Shown: piece after piece, positions 26,218 through 33,939 of the stretch
Position numbering within the stretch: position 1 is the stretch's first letter
Layout: every line of letters begins with the position of its first letter
NCBI RefSeq assembly: GCF_033170155.1
Contig: NZ_CP137079.1
Location: 3,038,001 to 3,102,000, forward strand
Source: Raineyella sp. W15-4
Lineage (GTDB): Bacteria > Actinomycetota > Actinomycetes > Propionibacteriales > Propionibacteriaceae
Direction: 5' to 3'
Length of the DNA: 64,000 nucleotides
Position numbers and translations under genes: made by a program
The notes under the pieces: generated by a model
Seen by the model: the letters and a program-made list of their open reading frames with translations, nothing else
Told to the model about the DNA's origin: nothing
Databases searched by the model: none

Positions 26218-26766
26218 CTACGCCTCGGCGGCCTCCGCCGCCTCGCGGGCCTCACGCTCCTCGATCCGGCGGGCCCGGATGCCATTGAGGCGCTGCTTGG
26301 CCCCCTCGGCGGCCCGGCGGACCGCCTCCTCCGGGTCGGGCTGCTCGACGCCGCGCCGGGCCTCGACCTCGGCCTCCTCACGGGCCTCGATCCCGGCCCG
26401 CCACTCGGCGGCGAACTCCTCCAGGACGACCACCTCACCACCCACAAGCTGGTTGACGTAATCGACGCAGCGGCGCCAGACCGGCTTCCAGGCGGTGGGG
26501 CTGCACGGATAGTGCGGATCGGCCGGATCCAGCAGCGCGTCGACCTGGGCCGCCGCTTCGGCGCCCGCGGACTTGTAGAACAGGTGGAAGCGTCCGCCCT
26601 GGTTCCACTTGCCGTCGGCGAAGAGCAGCAGGCCCGCCCCAGTGCTGAGGTTGTTCCACTCGGCGGACGGGATGCCGCCGGCATCCTCGATCCCGAGCAA
26701 CGAAATGTTGGCCCATCGCCCGCTGCGCGTGCCCTGGGTGTAGATCCAAGCTCCGGCCATCGTCAT
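26218..26766 (-). CDS. Hypothetical protein with charged C-terminal coiled coil
   Basis: The 182-residue product is not recognised. The first ~115 residues are globular and Trp/Gly-rich (AGAWIYTQGTRSGRWANISLLGIEDAGG, then LLLFADGKWNQGGRFHLFYKSAG). The last ~65 residues are Glu/Arg/Ala-rich and should form a long helix or coiled coil. There is no signal peptide or membrane segment. The ATG at 26766 is used; a second ATG is two codons downstream. Codon bias is normal for the window. It is flanked by a hairpin terminator and by the tRNA promoter region, with no functional neighbour. Confidence 0.65.
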   Translation of the reverse strand: MTMAGAWIYTQGTRSGRWANISLLGIEDAGGIPSAEWNNLSTGAGLLLFADGKWNQGGRFHLFYKSAGAEAAAQVDALLDPADPHYPCSPTAWKPVWRRCVDYVNQLVGGEVVVLEEFAAEWRAGIEAREEAEVEARRGVEQPDPEEAVRRAAEGAKQRLNGIRARRIEEREAREAAEAAEA

Positions 26767-26950
26767 CGATCCGTCATCTCCCTGTCGCCGCCCATGGGCG
26801 CCCGTGGTCCGTCCCACCCGACGATACCGGCCCGACGCCCGGATCGCGCGGTGAGTGACGGCAGAGGGAACGCGGGACCCCCGATCAGGCGTCCGATCGC
26901 CGTGATGACGCGGATCAGAGACCTTCCGGAGGCCGCCGGACACCCCGATT

Positions 26951-26979
26951 TCACTTTTCCTTCCGGGCTGGGTTATAGT
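26951..26979 (+). promoter_or_regulatory. Promoter of the tRNA-Asp unit
   Basis: TCACTT (26951-26956), 17 nt, TATAGT (26974-26979) is the best -35/-10 pair in the 327-bp gene-free stretch before tRNA-Asp. It would give a ~108-nt precursor leader, which contains a small GAAGCGG/CCGCTTC hairpin near 27014-27031. The -35 is weak and the -10 good. Nothing else is seen in the gap. Confidence 0.5.
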
Positions 26980-27093
26980 TCTCGGGCTGCCTGAAACGGC
27001 AGCAGGTCACTCGGGAAGCGGACTTCCGCTTCTATCCGGGCCGGCGAGAGAGCTTGTCGGAGCGGTGGAAGCAGCGGTTCCGGACGACCGGAT

Positions 27094-27167
27094 GGCCCCG
27101 TAGCGCAGTTGGTTAGCGCGCCGCCCTGTCACGGCGGAGGTCGCGGGTTCGAGTCCCGTCGGGGTCG
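27094..27167 (+). tRNA. tRNA-Asp (anticodon GTC)
   Basis: A 74-nt cloverleaf: acceptor GGCCCCG pairs with CGGGGTC (one G-U), the D-arm has GCGC...GTTGGTTA, and anticodon stem CCGCC/GGCGG encloses CTGTCAC with anticodon GTC. The T-arm has GTTCGAG, and the discriminator is G. The CCA end is not encoded. A rho-independent terminator follows immediately. Confidence 0.97.
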
Positions 27168-27173
27168 CGGAGG

Positions 27174-27208
27174 CGGTGAGACGACAAGTCGCTCGTGTCA
27201 CCGTTTTT
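27174..27208 (+). terminator. Rho-independent terminator after tRNA-Asp
   Basis: CGGTGAGACGA (27174-27184) pairs with TCGTGTCACCG (27193-27203) with one mismatch and an 8-nt loop, followed by TTTTT. This is the clearest intrinsic terminator in the window. Confidence 0.85.
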
Positions 27209-27211
27209 CTG

Positions 27212-27241
27212 TTGAAGGAGTCGACTCTGTCGCGGAATTAT
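27212..27241 (+). promoter_or_regulatory. Candidate promoter of tRNA-Phe
   Basis: TTGAAG (27212-27217), an 18-nt spacer and AATTAT (27236-27241) lie between the tRNA-Asp terminator and tRNA-Phe, consistent with separate transcription of the second tRNA. Confidence 0.5.
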
Positions 27242-27262
27242 CCGTACCGGGGCCCATTCCTC

Positions 27263-27339
27263 GGCCAGGTAGCTCAGTTGGTAGCAGCGTTCGCCTGAAA
27301 AGTGAAAGGTCACCGGTTCGAACCCGGTCCTGGCCACCA
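27263..27339 (+). tRNA. tRNA-Phe (anticodon GAA)
   Basis: A 77-nt cloverleaf including an encoded CCA: acceptor GGCCAGG/CCTGGCC, D-loop with AGTTGGTAG, anticodon stem TTCGC/GTGAA around CTGAAAA (anticodon GAA), T-arm GTTCGAAC and discriminator A. Unlike the adjacent tRNA-Asp, it encodes the CCA end. A patch of decayed accessory genes begins directly downstream, so its 3' end is a reasonable former integration site, although no second att copy was seen. Confidence 0.97.
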
Positions 27340-27641
27340 GAAGTTCGATGTTCCAACCGTGGACATCTTTCGTCTCCTCGTAGAGGAGGCTGTCTGCTTC
27401 GCACTGGAACCGTTGGTGCTCGACGGCTGCGGCGTGCGTCTGCGGGTCGAGGACCGCGGCCTTAGTAGCCGCAGGGGCTGACCTGATCGCCGAACCACGC
27501 GTGACCCCGTGGCGATCGCTGAACTCGCGACTCGACACCCCCGCAGGGCTCCAAGTCACGCTGTTCCAGGAACTCGCACCCCTCGAAGACCGCGACAGGC
27601 GCGGGGCGAAGTGAACGGTCGGGGGTCCGGCTCCTAGGTCT
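27340..27641. other. Unassigned gap after tRNA-Phe
   Basis: No complete gene is supported. A plus-strand open stretch ending at the TGA near 27612 reads like the tail of a protein (RVTPWRSLNSRLDTP, then LFQELAPLEDRDRR) but is not recognised and has no start signal. CTCCTC/GAGGAG near 27370-27385 could be a weak terminator for tRNA-Phe. Composition is slightly less GC-rich than the core genes. Confidence 0.4.
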
Positions 27642-28427
27642 CTACCCGGTGTCATCGTCCTCGGTGATGGTGGCCGCGATGCCGCGCCGGGCGAGGCGTT
27701 CCTGGGCGTCGCGGACGATCTCGCCGAGCTTGGCTTCGAGTTCGGCCTTCGGCGGGAGGATCGTCCAGTACTCGGCCACGAAGGTGAAGCCGTGGCCGAC
27801 CTCCATGAGGAACGCCTGCATGTCGCGCAGGATCGCGGCCTCCAGGTCCTTCTCTAGGAAGGTGTCGTGCAGTCCGAGGGCATCGAGGATGAGCGGGTCG
27901 CTGAATGTGTCGCGGGGCACGGCCGAGCCCGCGGGGATCTGAGAGTTAGCGATCTCGCGCCGCTCGTACGCCTTGCGCTCGATCGCGGCGTTCAGTTCGC
28001 GGACGCTCAGGTGCTTGGCGGCCGCTGCCTCGGCGTAGAACGCGCGGGCCTCGTCTGACTTCAGCGGGATGAGCTCACGGATGTGGCTCCAGCTCAGCTG
28101 GCGTGCCAGTGCGATCGTGGCCGCGTGGTCAGAGAACGTCCGGAAGAAGGCGACCATACGGTTGAGATTCGAGCGGCCATAGCCCGAACCGTACCGCTCG
28201 GTCAACTTGCGCCCCAGCGTGGCGACAATCATCTTGCCGTACTCGGCCCGCTCGTTGCGCAGGACATGGATCGAGATCGCCCGCCCGACCAGCCAGTGTG
28301 TCATCGTGAGCGTCGCGTTCACCTGCGACGCCGCGACCCGGCGGCCCTGCTCGACGATCTCGACGACGTAGTCGAACAGTCCTTCCTCGTCGGCGGGGAT
28401 GTCGTCGCGGGGAACGAGGTCCGTCAT
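27642..28427 (-). CDS. DUF1016 (YhcG-like) protein lacking its PD-(D/E)XK nuclease core
   Basis: The 261-residue protein has a full DUF1016 N-terminal helical domain: VEIVEQGRRVAASQVNATLTMTHWLVGRAI, YGRSNLNRMVAFFRTF and LSWSHIRELIPL. It then has the beginning of the C-terminal domain (DPLILDALGLHDTFLEKDLEAAIL, FLMEVGHGFTFVA). Family members continue with the catalytic YIDLLFYH...VVIELK strand pair, but here FVA runs straight into EYWTILPPKAELEAKL, the extreme C-terminal tail. An in-frame deletion of about 90 residues has removed the nuclease core. GAGGAG precedes the ATG. The family is tied to mobile elements and defence islands. This copy is probably inactive as a nuclease but may still bind DNA. 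Confidence 0.8.
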   Translation of the reverse strand: MTDLVPRDDIPADEEGLFDYVVEIVEQGRRVAASQVNATLTMTHWLVGRAISIHVLRNERAEYGKMIVATLGRKLTERYGSGYGRSNLNRMVAFFRTFSDHAATIALARQLSWSHIRELIPLKSDEARAFYAEAAAAKHLSVRELNAAIERKAYERREIANSQIPAGSAVPRDTFSDPLILDALGLHDTFLEKDLEAAILRDMQAFLMEVGHGFTFVAEYWTILPPKAELEAKLGEIVRDAQERLARRGIAATITEDDDTG

Positions 28428-28448
28428 GGCTCTCCTCGGGGTGCGCTC

Positions 28449-28479
28449 CGGATTTGCGCCACGCTGTGGCGCAAATCCG
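28449..28479. repeat. Perfect 14-bp inverted repeat upstream of the DUF1016 gene
   Basis: CGGATTTGCGCCAC and GTGGCGCAAATCCG are exact inverted copies around a 3-nt GCT loop, 22 bp before the DUF1016 start codon. The position suits an operator or a recognition hairpin for the DUF1016 protein itself. Confidence 0.8.
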
Positions 28480-28793
28480 CTGGACTTCGTCGTGACATCC
28501 ATCCTGCCCGCTGCCTCTGACGTTCACATGGACACCCACGGTCAGCGCTCCACCCTGCTGACTAACCGCAGCCACCGTCCAGACGCTCGCCTTGGTTGCC
28601 GTCACTCTGCTCGCCGCCTCCTTCATCGTGGGCGCCTCCGGTGTCGACTGGGCTCATGCCACCGACGTAGAACTGCGCCGCCTCGACCCGCTCGGGGCTC
28701 AACGGGGTTGGAGCCTTCTGCGAATCGCGGCGAATCCGAATCCGGCCCCGGGCATCGACCGACGACGGCGAATCCGCGCGGGACGCCCGCAGC
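28480..28793. other. Gene-free stretch in the accessory patch
   Basis: This 314-bp stretch, upstream of the antitoxin fragment, shows no gene with start, ribosome site and codon bias. A plus-strand stretch near 28590-28660 (VTLLAASFIVGASGVDWAHA) could be a degraded membrane helix, but it is not assignable. Confidence 0.35.
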
Positions 28794-28988
28794 ATGAGCA
28801 CGGTCACTGTGCGCGAGTTGCGCAACAAGGGCGGCGAGGTATTCGATCGGGTGGTTCGAGGCGAGTCATTCGTCGTCACGCGTGATGGTAGGCCGGTGGC
28901 CGAGCTTGCACCGCTGCCGCGGCGCAGTGCTCCGCTCGCTGAGTTGATCGCGCATCGTAGAGTTCTCTCCCTCATCGACGCCGACGCG
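28794..28988 (+). pseudogene. Phd/YefM-type antitoxin fragment, C-terminus and toxin lost
   Basis: The first 65 codons read as a prevent-host-death antitoxin: MSTVTVRELRNKGGEVFDRV, ESFVVTRDGRPVAELAPL and a LIAHRR...IDADA segment. This is the DNA-binding module of type II antitoxins paired with VapC/Doc-like toxins. After DADA the expected toxin-wrapping helix is replaced by unrelated sequence; the frame stays open by chance and runs on into the next gene in the wrong frame. No PIN or Doc toxin follows. It is a remnant of a toxin-antitoxin module. Confidence 0.7.
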
Positions 28989-29238
28989 CGCGGCGACCGC
29001 CAACGCCCTACCACTGTTCACCTGCATTCGTGGGGATCGACCGGTTGGATGTCCACGCGGTCACCATCGGCTCCTGAGGGAATCACCGGCCTGATACTCG
29101 CCGCACAGAAGACCGATGGCCACTACTCTGATGTGACTTCTGTCATATCAGCTGTCGCCACATCTCCCGCACGGTACCCTAGGGCCCGCTCTACGGCGCA
29201 TGTAGGAGATGGGTGCATCCAACGGTTAGGCTTCCGCC
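28989..29238. other. Gap between antitoxin remnant and kinase gene
   Basis: No gene is supported. The stretch is relatively AT-rich around 29100-29160 (CTGATGTGACTTCTGTCATATCAG), where a short imperfect inverted repeat occurs. It ends with the -10 of the next gene. Confidence 0.35.
29227..29232 (+). promoter_or_regulatory. -10 element (TAGGCT) for leaderless kinase gene
   Basis: TAGGCT lies 6 nt before the ATG at 29239; no Shine-Dalgarno is present. Confidence 0.55.
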
Positions 29239-30003
29239 ATGGCGCACGAGACGTTCACCAAGGAATCCGCGACGGCACCGGAGGGCTACTTCCAGGTCGA
29301 GGCCGCGGGACTGAGGTGGCTCTCCCTCGCCGGCCCCGGCAGCGCCCGGGTGGTCCGGGTGCGCTCCGTCGAAGAGGGCCGCATCGTCCTCGACAACGTC
29401 CCGAACGCCAGGCCGTCCAAGCTGGCGGCTGAGGCCTTCGGGCATGCCCTCGCCCACACCCACGCCGCCGGGGCCGGCGCCTTCGGCCAGGGGCCGGACG
29501 GCTGGGCGGGGGACGGATTCATCGGGGTCCAGGCGATGTCGTTGCGCCCCGAGCCGACCTGGGGCGTCTTCTTCGCCGAGCAGCGATTGCTGCCGTACGC
29601 CCAGGCGGCGCACGCCCTGGGCAACCTGAGCGATGCCGGGATGCGGACCATCGAACGGATCGCCGCCCGGATCGCCGACGGGGTGTTCGACGACGGGCGG
29701 GCACCGGCGCGGATCCACGGCGACCTGTGGGCTGGCAACGTGCTCTGGTCACCCAAGGGCGTGGTGCTGATCGATCCCGCGGCGCACGGCGGGCACGGAC
29801 TGACCGACCTCGCCATGCTGTCGCTGTTCGGCGCCCCGCACATCGACGTCATCCTCGATGCGTACGCCGAGAGCGCCCGGCTGGCCGACGGCTGGCGGGG
29901 ACTGATCGGCCTTCACCAGCTGCACCCGCTGCTGGTGCACGCCGTGACCCACTCGGCCGCGTACGGCACCCAGGCGGTCCGACTCGCCGAACGCTTCCTC
30001 TGA
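29239..30003 (+). CDS. Fructosamine-3-kinase family protein
   Basis: The 254-residue protein belongs to the fructosamine/ketosamine kinase group of the protein-kinase-like fold. It is marked by RIHGDLWAGNVLW (catalytic HGD and metal-binding N) and VVLIDPAAHGGHGLTDLAML (the DPA-HGG segment corresponding to the DFG region). Bacterial members phosphorylate sugar-amine adducts, promoting removal of glycation damage. It is slightly short at the N-terminus compared with many homologues (about 285), beginning with a compressed ATP-binding lobe. It ends 33 bp before the converging NDH-2 gene. Leaderless start is likely. Confidence 0.85.
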   Translation: MAHETFTKESATAPEGYFQVEAAGLRWLSLAGPGSARVVRVRSVEEGRIVLDNVPNARPSKLAAEAFGHALAHTHAAGAGAFGQGPDGWAGDGFIGVQAMSLRPEPTWGVFFAEQRLLPYAQAAHALGNLSDAGMRTIERIAARIADGVFDDGRAPARIHGDLWAGNVLWSPKGVVLIDPAAHGGHGLTDLAMLSLFGAPHIDVILDAYAESARLADGWRGLIGLHQLHPLLVHAVTHSAAYGTQAVRLAERFL

Positions 30004-30036
30004 TCCTCGGTCCCCTCAGCTGATCCCTCTGTCCCC

Positions 30037-31344
30037 TCAGCCCTCGGTGCCGGGTCGGCCCGAGGTGGCGGACCGCCGCGGCGCGGTGAGGTCCCCGACG
30101 ATGTTCCAGGTGTTCGATCCCCAGGCGAGGTAGCGGAAGCCGAGGTTGATCATCGCGCCGACCCGGTTGCGGCCGCCGAGCAGCATGAACAGGTGCACCC
30201 CGACCCACAGTGCCCAGGCGATGAAGCCGGTGAAGGCGACCGCCTTGTTGCGGCCCGGGACGGCGATCTCGGCGACGGCCGCGTTGCGGCCGATGGTGGC
30301 CATGGTGCCCTTGTCCCAGTACTCGAAGCGCTGCAGCTGCTCACCGTGGGCGAGCGCCACGATCTGGCCGGCGATGTGGACGCCCATCTGCATCGCCGGT
30401 TGGGCGAGCTGCGGCAGCACCTGGTCCTCGATGATCGAGCAGTCCCCTGCGGCGAAGATCCGGTCCTGGCCCTTCACCCGCAGTGTCTGGTCGACGACGA
30501 TCCGGCCTCCGCGGCCCAGCTCCAGGCCGAGCGAACGCACCCAGTCGTACGCCGCCACGCCGGCACCCCAGACGACGACATCGCTCTCGATCACCTCGCC
30601 GCCCTTGAGGATGACCCGGCCGTCCTCGATCTCGGCCACCGAGGTGCCGAGACGTACGTCGACGTCCCGCTTGACCATCTCGTCGTAGGTGTACTCCTGC
30701 AGATCGTGCCCGAACGGGCCGAGCAGCACCGGGCCGGCCTCGATCAGGTGCACCTTGACCCGCTTGCGGTCCAGTTCGGGGTACATGCTGGGAACCCCGG
30801 TGGAGCGCATCTCGGCCAGCGAACCGGCCATCTCCACCCCGGTCGCGCCGCCGCCGACCACCACGATGTGCAGGTCCTTGCTGGCCCGTTCCGCCTCCGG
30901 GAGGGCGGCGTAGTGCTCCAGCCGCCCGAACACCGCGTCGCGGCAGGCGAGCGCCTGGGCGCGGGTGTACATCGGCAGGGCGTGCTCAGCCACGCCGGGC
31001 AGGCCGAAGAAGTTCGCGGTCACTCCGAAGCCGAGGACCAGGTAGTCGTAGCCGAACTCCCGACCATCGTCGAGGGCGACCGTCCGTGCCGCCGGATCGA
31101 CCCCGGTGACGGTGCCGCAGGTGAATCGCACCCCGGGGTGCTTGCCGGCGAAGTTGCGCAGCGAGTAGGTGACGTCGCCCGGGTTCAGCCCGCCGGTAGC
31201 GACCTGGTAGAGCAGCGGCTGGAAGGTGTTGTAGGGGTGCCGATCCACGAGGGTGACCCGGCAGCCCTGGCGGGCCAGTGCCCGCGAAGCCTGGATCCCG
31301 GCGAAACCGGCACCGATGACGACGACATGTGGCCCTTGATTCAC
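30037..31344 (-). CDS. ndh: Type II NADH dehydrogenase (NDH-2)
   Basis: The 435-residue FAD protein should pass electrons from NADH to menaquinone at the inner membrane face without pumping protons. The N-terminal dinucleotide motif VVVIGAGFAGIQASRAL binds FAD, and the second, HIVVVGGGATGVEMAGSLAEM, binds NADH. YQVATGGLNPGDVTYSLR and ADCSIIEDQVLPQLAQPAMQMG are family signatures. The C-terminal helix (VAFTGFIAWALWVGVHLFMLLGGRNR) is the membrane-binding region. The GTG at 31344 lacks a good Shine-Dalgarno. It lies 12 bp downstream of the alpha/beta hydrolase gene and may be cotranscribed with it. Confidence 0.93.
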   Translation of the reverse strand: MNQGPHVVVIGAGFAGIQASRALARQGCRVTLVDRHPYNTFQPLLYQVATGGLNPGDVTYSLRNFAGKHPGVRFTCGTVTGVDPAARTVALDDGREFGYDYLVLGFGVTANFFGLPGVAEHALPMYTRAQALACRDAVFGRLEHYAALPEAERASKDLHIVVVGGGATGVEMAGSLAEMRSTGVPSMYPELDRKRVKVHLIEAGPVLLGPFGHDLQEYTYDEMVKRDVDVRLGTSVAEIEDGRVILKGGEVIESDVVVWGAGVAAYDWVRSLGLELGRGGRIVVDQTLRVKGQDRIFAAGDCSIIEDQVLPQLAQPAMQMGVHIAGQIVALAHGEQLQRFEYWDKGTMATIGRNAAVAEIAVPGRNKAVAFTGFIAWALWVGVHLFMLLGGRNRVGAMINLGFRYLAWGSNTWNIVGDLTAPRRSATSGRPGTEG

Positions 31345-31356
31345 CAGGTCATCGTG

Positions 31357-32400
31357 TCACAGCCCACAGTAGGCGGCCACCCACGTCCCGACGGCCCGGA
31401 AGAACTCCGCCCGCACCGGCGCCGGGGAGAGGGTCAGATCGTGCAGTCCGTCGCGGATCCGGACCACCGTCACGTGCCGGCCCAGGCACGGCGCCCGGCG
31501 GGCGATCCCATCGGCGTCGAGTACGGTGTCGGCGCGCCGCATCTCGTCGGTCCAGGTCTGCGTGGTGACGGAGTGGTCGGAGCACAGCACGATCACTGGC
31601 GCCGCGATGTCCAGGCCGGCAGCGACTCGCTCGTGGCCGCGGATGATCGCCCGGCCCCAGCCGAGCCGGATCGGGGCGCTCAGGCGCTTCCAGGTGGTGT
31701 CGAAGTCCCATTCCCCGCCCTCCGAGGCCAGGATGGTCCGCCGGTAGCAGCCCGGGTCGGTGATCGGCAGGACGGTGGTGGGGGCCATCCGGGCCGCACC
31801 CGTGACGAGCCGGGAGAGGACCTGGCGCAGCACCGGGTTGCCGGAGAGTTCCAGCCACGGCGAGTTCAGCACCACCGCGTCGAAGACGCCCGGATGGTCG
31901 TGCACGTAGAGCGCACCGGTGAGACCGCCGGTGGAGTGACCCATCAGCACCAGCCGCTCGTGGCCCGCCGACCGGATCAGCGCCACCGCGCCGTCGATCT
32001 CCCGGGCATAGTCCCCGAGGTCGGTGGTGTAGCCGAAGTACTGCCCTGGTCGCAGCGCCCGACCGTAGCGGCGCAGGTCCACGGCGTAGAAGTCGTACCC
32101 CAGACCCGCCCAGAAGTCGGCCAGATGGGTCTGGAAGAAGTAGTCGTTCCAGCCGTGCAGGTACAGCACCGCAGGTCGGCCGGGATGCCGGCGAGCGGAC
32201 AGCGGGTGCGCCGACGGAAAACAGGCCGAGGCGGGCACCGGACGCTCCGGATCTCGACGCACCAAGACCCCGCCGATCGGAGTGTCCGGCTCGCCGGCGA
32301 CCAAGGTGCCCGGCAACAACGGGATGTCGGTGCGGGAAAACCCATCAAGGATGTCCGGACGCCACACCGTGGGCGTCACACGCGCCCCGGGGACGGTCAC
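31357..32400 (-). CDS. Alpha/beta hydrolase (serine aminopeptidase S33 / lysophospholipase-like)
   Basis: The 347-residue cytoplasmic hydrolase has an oxyanion strand AVLYLHGWNDYFFQ, nucleophile elbow GHSTGG, acid VLCSDHSV and catalytic histidine in GLHDLTLS. The fold and motifs match the S33/Hydrolase_4 family of lysophospholipases and monoacylglycerol lipases. The presence of YDFYAVDLRRYGRA is typical. The substrate is not determinable. The GTG start at 32400 has no convincing ribosome site. It precedes ndh by 12 bp, but a functional link is not obvious. Confidence 0.85.
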   Translation of the reverse strand: MTVPGARVTPTVWRPDILDGFSRTDIPLLPGTLVAGEPDTPIGGVLVRRDPERPVPASACFPSAHPLSARRHPGRPAVLYLHGWNDYFFQTHLADFWAGLGYDFYAVDLRRYGRALRPGQYFGYTTDLGDYAREIDGAVALIRSAGHERLVLMGHSTGGLTGALYVHDHPGVFDAVVLNSPWLELSGNPVLRQVLSRLVTGAARMAPTTVLPITDPGCYRRTILASEGGEWDFDTTWKRLSAPIRLGWGRAIIRGHERVAAGLDIAAPVIVLCSDHSVTTQTWTDEMRRADTVLDADGIARRAPCLGRHVTVVRIRDGLHDLTLSPAPVRAEFFRAVGTWVAAYCGL

Positions 32401-32436
32401 CGGAACCGGACGGTCAGAACCCGGAGGCCGGGGCCA

Positions 32437-32673
32437 TCAGCCCGACTTCCGCATGTCTCCGTACTGGTCATCCTCGTCGACGTTGTAACGAGCCGCCAGA
32501 TCCGCGTACGCATCCGGGACCTCGTCATCGTGGGAGTCGCTCCGATCATCGTCCTGGTGGTAGGACTCACCTCGGAGTTCACGCTCCAGCGAGGAGAAGT
32601 CCGTCTCTACCGAACGGTACTTCAACTCGCGAGCAACCTTGGTCTGCTTTGCCTTTGCACGGCCGCGCCCCAT
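32437..32673 (-). CDS. DUF3073 family protein
   Basis: The 78-residue protein starts MGRGRAKAKQTKVARELKYR, the hallmark of the actinobacterial DUF3073 family. A conserved basic N-terminus is followed by an acidic, Asp/Tyr-rich tail (DAYADLAARYNVDEDDQY). The function is unknown; small size and charge suggest nucleic acid or ribosome association. The ATG at 32673 follows GAGGGGG. In many actinobacteria it lies beside purM, as here (145 bp downstream of the purM stop on the same strand). Confidence 0.92.
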   Translation of the reverse strand: MGRGRAKAKQTKVARELKYRSVETDFSSLERELRGESYHQDDDRSDSHDDEVPDAYADLAARYNVDEDDQYGDMRKSG

Positions 32674-32758
32674 TGGGTCGACCCCCTCGCATCTGGTAGC
32701 GCCTGCGGCTGGGCCGCGGCATGTATCTGGTAACTGTCGTGAGACACAGGCTACCCGA

Positions 32759-32789
32759 GCCGGTGGACGAATCAAAGTCCTCCACCGGC
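32759..32789 (-). terminator. Hairpin downstream of purM
   Basis: GCCGGTGGA (32759-32767) pairs with TCCACCGGC (32781-32789) over a 13-nt loop, 29 bp past the purM stop. No T-tract follows. Confidence 0.5.
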
Positions 32790-32817
32790 CGCCAGCACCC
32801 CGTGTCGGCGCCCAGAA

Positions 32818-33939
32818 TCACGCCGCGTGTCGTCCCTCGAGGATCACCGTCCCACCGTCGTCAGAGCCGGCCGTACGGACCTCACCGCAGGCCCAGGAAT
32901 CGATCCCGCGGGCGCCCAATGTGGCCAGCGTGGCGTCGACGGCGGCGGCCGGGACCACCGCCACCATGCCGACACCCATGTTGAGGGTGGCCTCGATGTC
33001 GGGCCGGGAGATGCCACCGACCTGCTGGACCAGGGGGAAGATCGGCTGCGGGGTCCAGGTCGCCCGGTCGACGCGGACCGTGAGGTGGTCGGGGATCACC
33101 CGGGCCAGGTTGTTGGCCAGGCCGCCGCCGGTGATGTGGCTCATCGCGTGCACCTCGGTGGCGTCCACCAGGGCGAGGCAGTCGCGGGCGTAGATCCGGG
33201 TCGGCACCAGCAGTTCCTCGCCCAGTGCCCGGCCGAGTTCGGGCACCTCACGGTCCAGCGCCCAGCCGGCCCGGTCGAGCAGCACGTGCCGGACCAGCGA
33301 GTAGCCGTTGGAGTGCAGCCCGGAGGACCGGAGGGCGACGACCACGTCGCCCGGTCGCACCCGCTCCGGGCCGAGGATCCGGTCGTACTCGACGACGCCG
33401 GTGGTGGCACCGGCGATGTCGTACTCGTCGGGGTCGAGCAGGCCGGGGTGTTCGGCGGTCTCGCCGCCGAGGAGGGCGGCACCGGCGAGCTCGCAGCCGC
33501 GGGCGATGCCGCTGACGATGCCGGCGATCCGCTCCGGGACGACCCGGCCGCAGGCGATGTAGTCGGTGACGAAGAGCGGCTCGGCGCCGACGACGACCAG
33601 GTCGTCGACGAGCATGCCGATCAGGTCCTGACCGATGGTGTCGTGGCGGTCCAGGGCCTGCGCGATGGCGACCTTGGTGCCGACCCCGTCGGTCGAGGTG
33701 GCGAGCACCGGGCGACGATAGCCGGCCAGTGCAGAGGCGTCGAAGAAGCCGGCGAAGCCGCCCAGCCCGCCGAGCACCTCGGGGCGTCGGGTCGCGGCCA
33801 CCGAGGCCTTCATCAGCTCGACCGCACGGTCCCCCGCCTCGATGTCGACCCCAGCCGCGGCGTACGCGGTGGCGGTGGTCGCCGTCGCACCGGCCGCGGT
33901 GTACGCGGTGGCGTCGGAGCTGGTCGGTTCCTGGGTCAT
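32818..33939 (-). CDS. purM: Phosphoribosylformylglycinamidine cyclo-ligase (AIR synthetase)
   Basis: The 373-residue enzyme performs the fifth step of IMP synthesis, ATP-dependent closure of FGAM to AIR. Motifs include VLATSTDGVGTKVAIAQ, LFVTDYIACG, LLGGETAEHPGLL, DVVVALRSSGLHSNGYSLVR and SHITGGGLANNLAR, all diagnostic. The first ~25 residues are an Ala/Thr-rich low-complexity extension. The ATG at 33939 overlaps the purF stop by ATGA, so the pair is translationally coupled. GGAGGA precedes it. Confidence 0.97.
   Translation of the reverse strand: MTQEPTSSDATAYTAAGATATTATAYAAAGVDIEAGDRAVELMKASVAATRRPEVLGGLGGFAGFFDASALAGYRRPVLATSTDGVGTKVAIAQALDRHDTIGQDLIGMLVDDLVVVGAEPLFVTDYIACGRVVPERIAGIVSGIARGCELAGAALLGGETAEHPGLLDPDEYDIAGATTGVVEYDRILGPERVRPGDVVVALRSSGLHSNGYSLVRHVLLDRAGWALDREVPELGRALGEELLVPTRIYARDCLALVDATEVHAMSHITGGGLANNLARVIPDHLTVRVDRATWTPQPIFPLVQQVGGISRPDIEATLNMGVGMVAVVPAAAVDATLATLGARGIDSWACGEVRTAGSDDGGTVILEGRHAA

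Noticed and set aside
27340-29238. Complete prophage or integrative element at tRNA-Phe
   Set aside because: No integrase, no phage genes and no repeat of the tRNA 3' end were found in the window.
28989-29432. C-terminal extension of the antitoxin frame
   Set aside because: Translation is unrelated to any antitoxin and runs out of frame through the start of the fructosamine-kinase-like gene.
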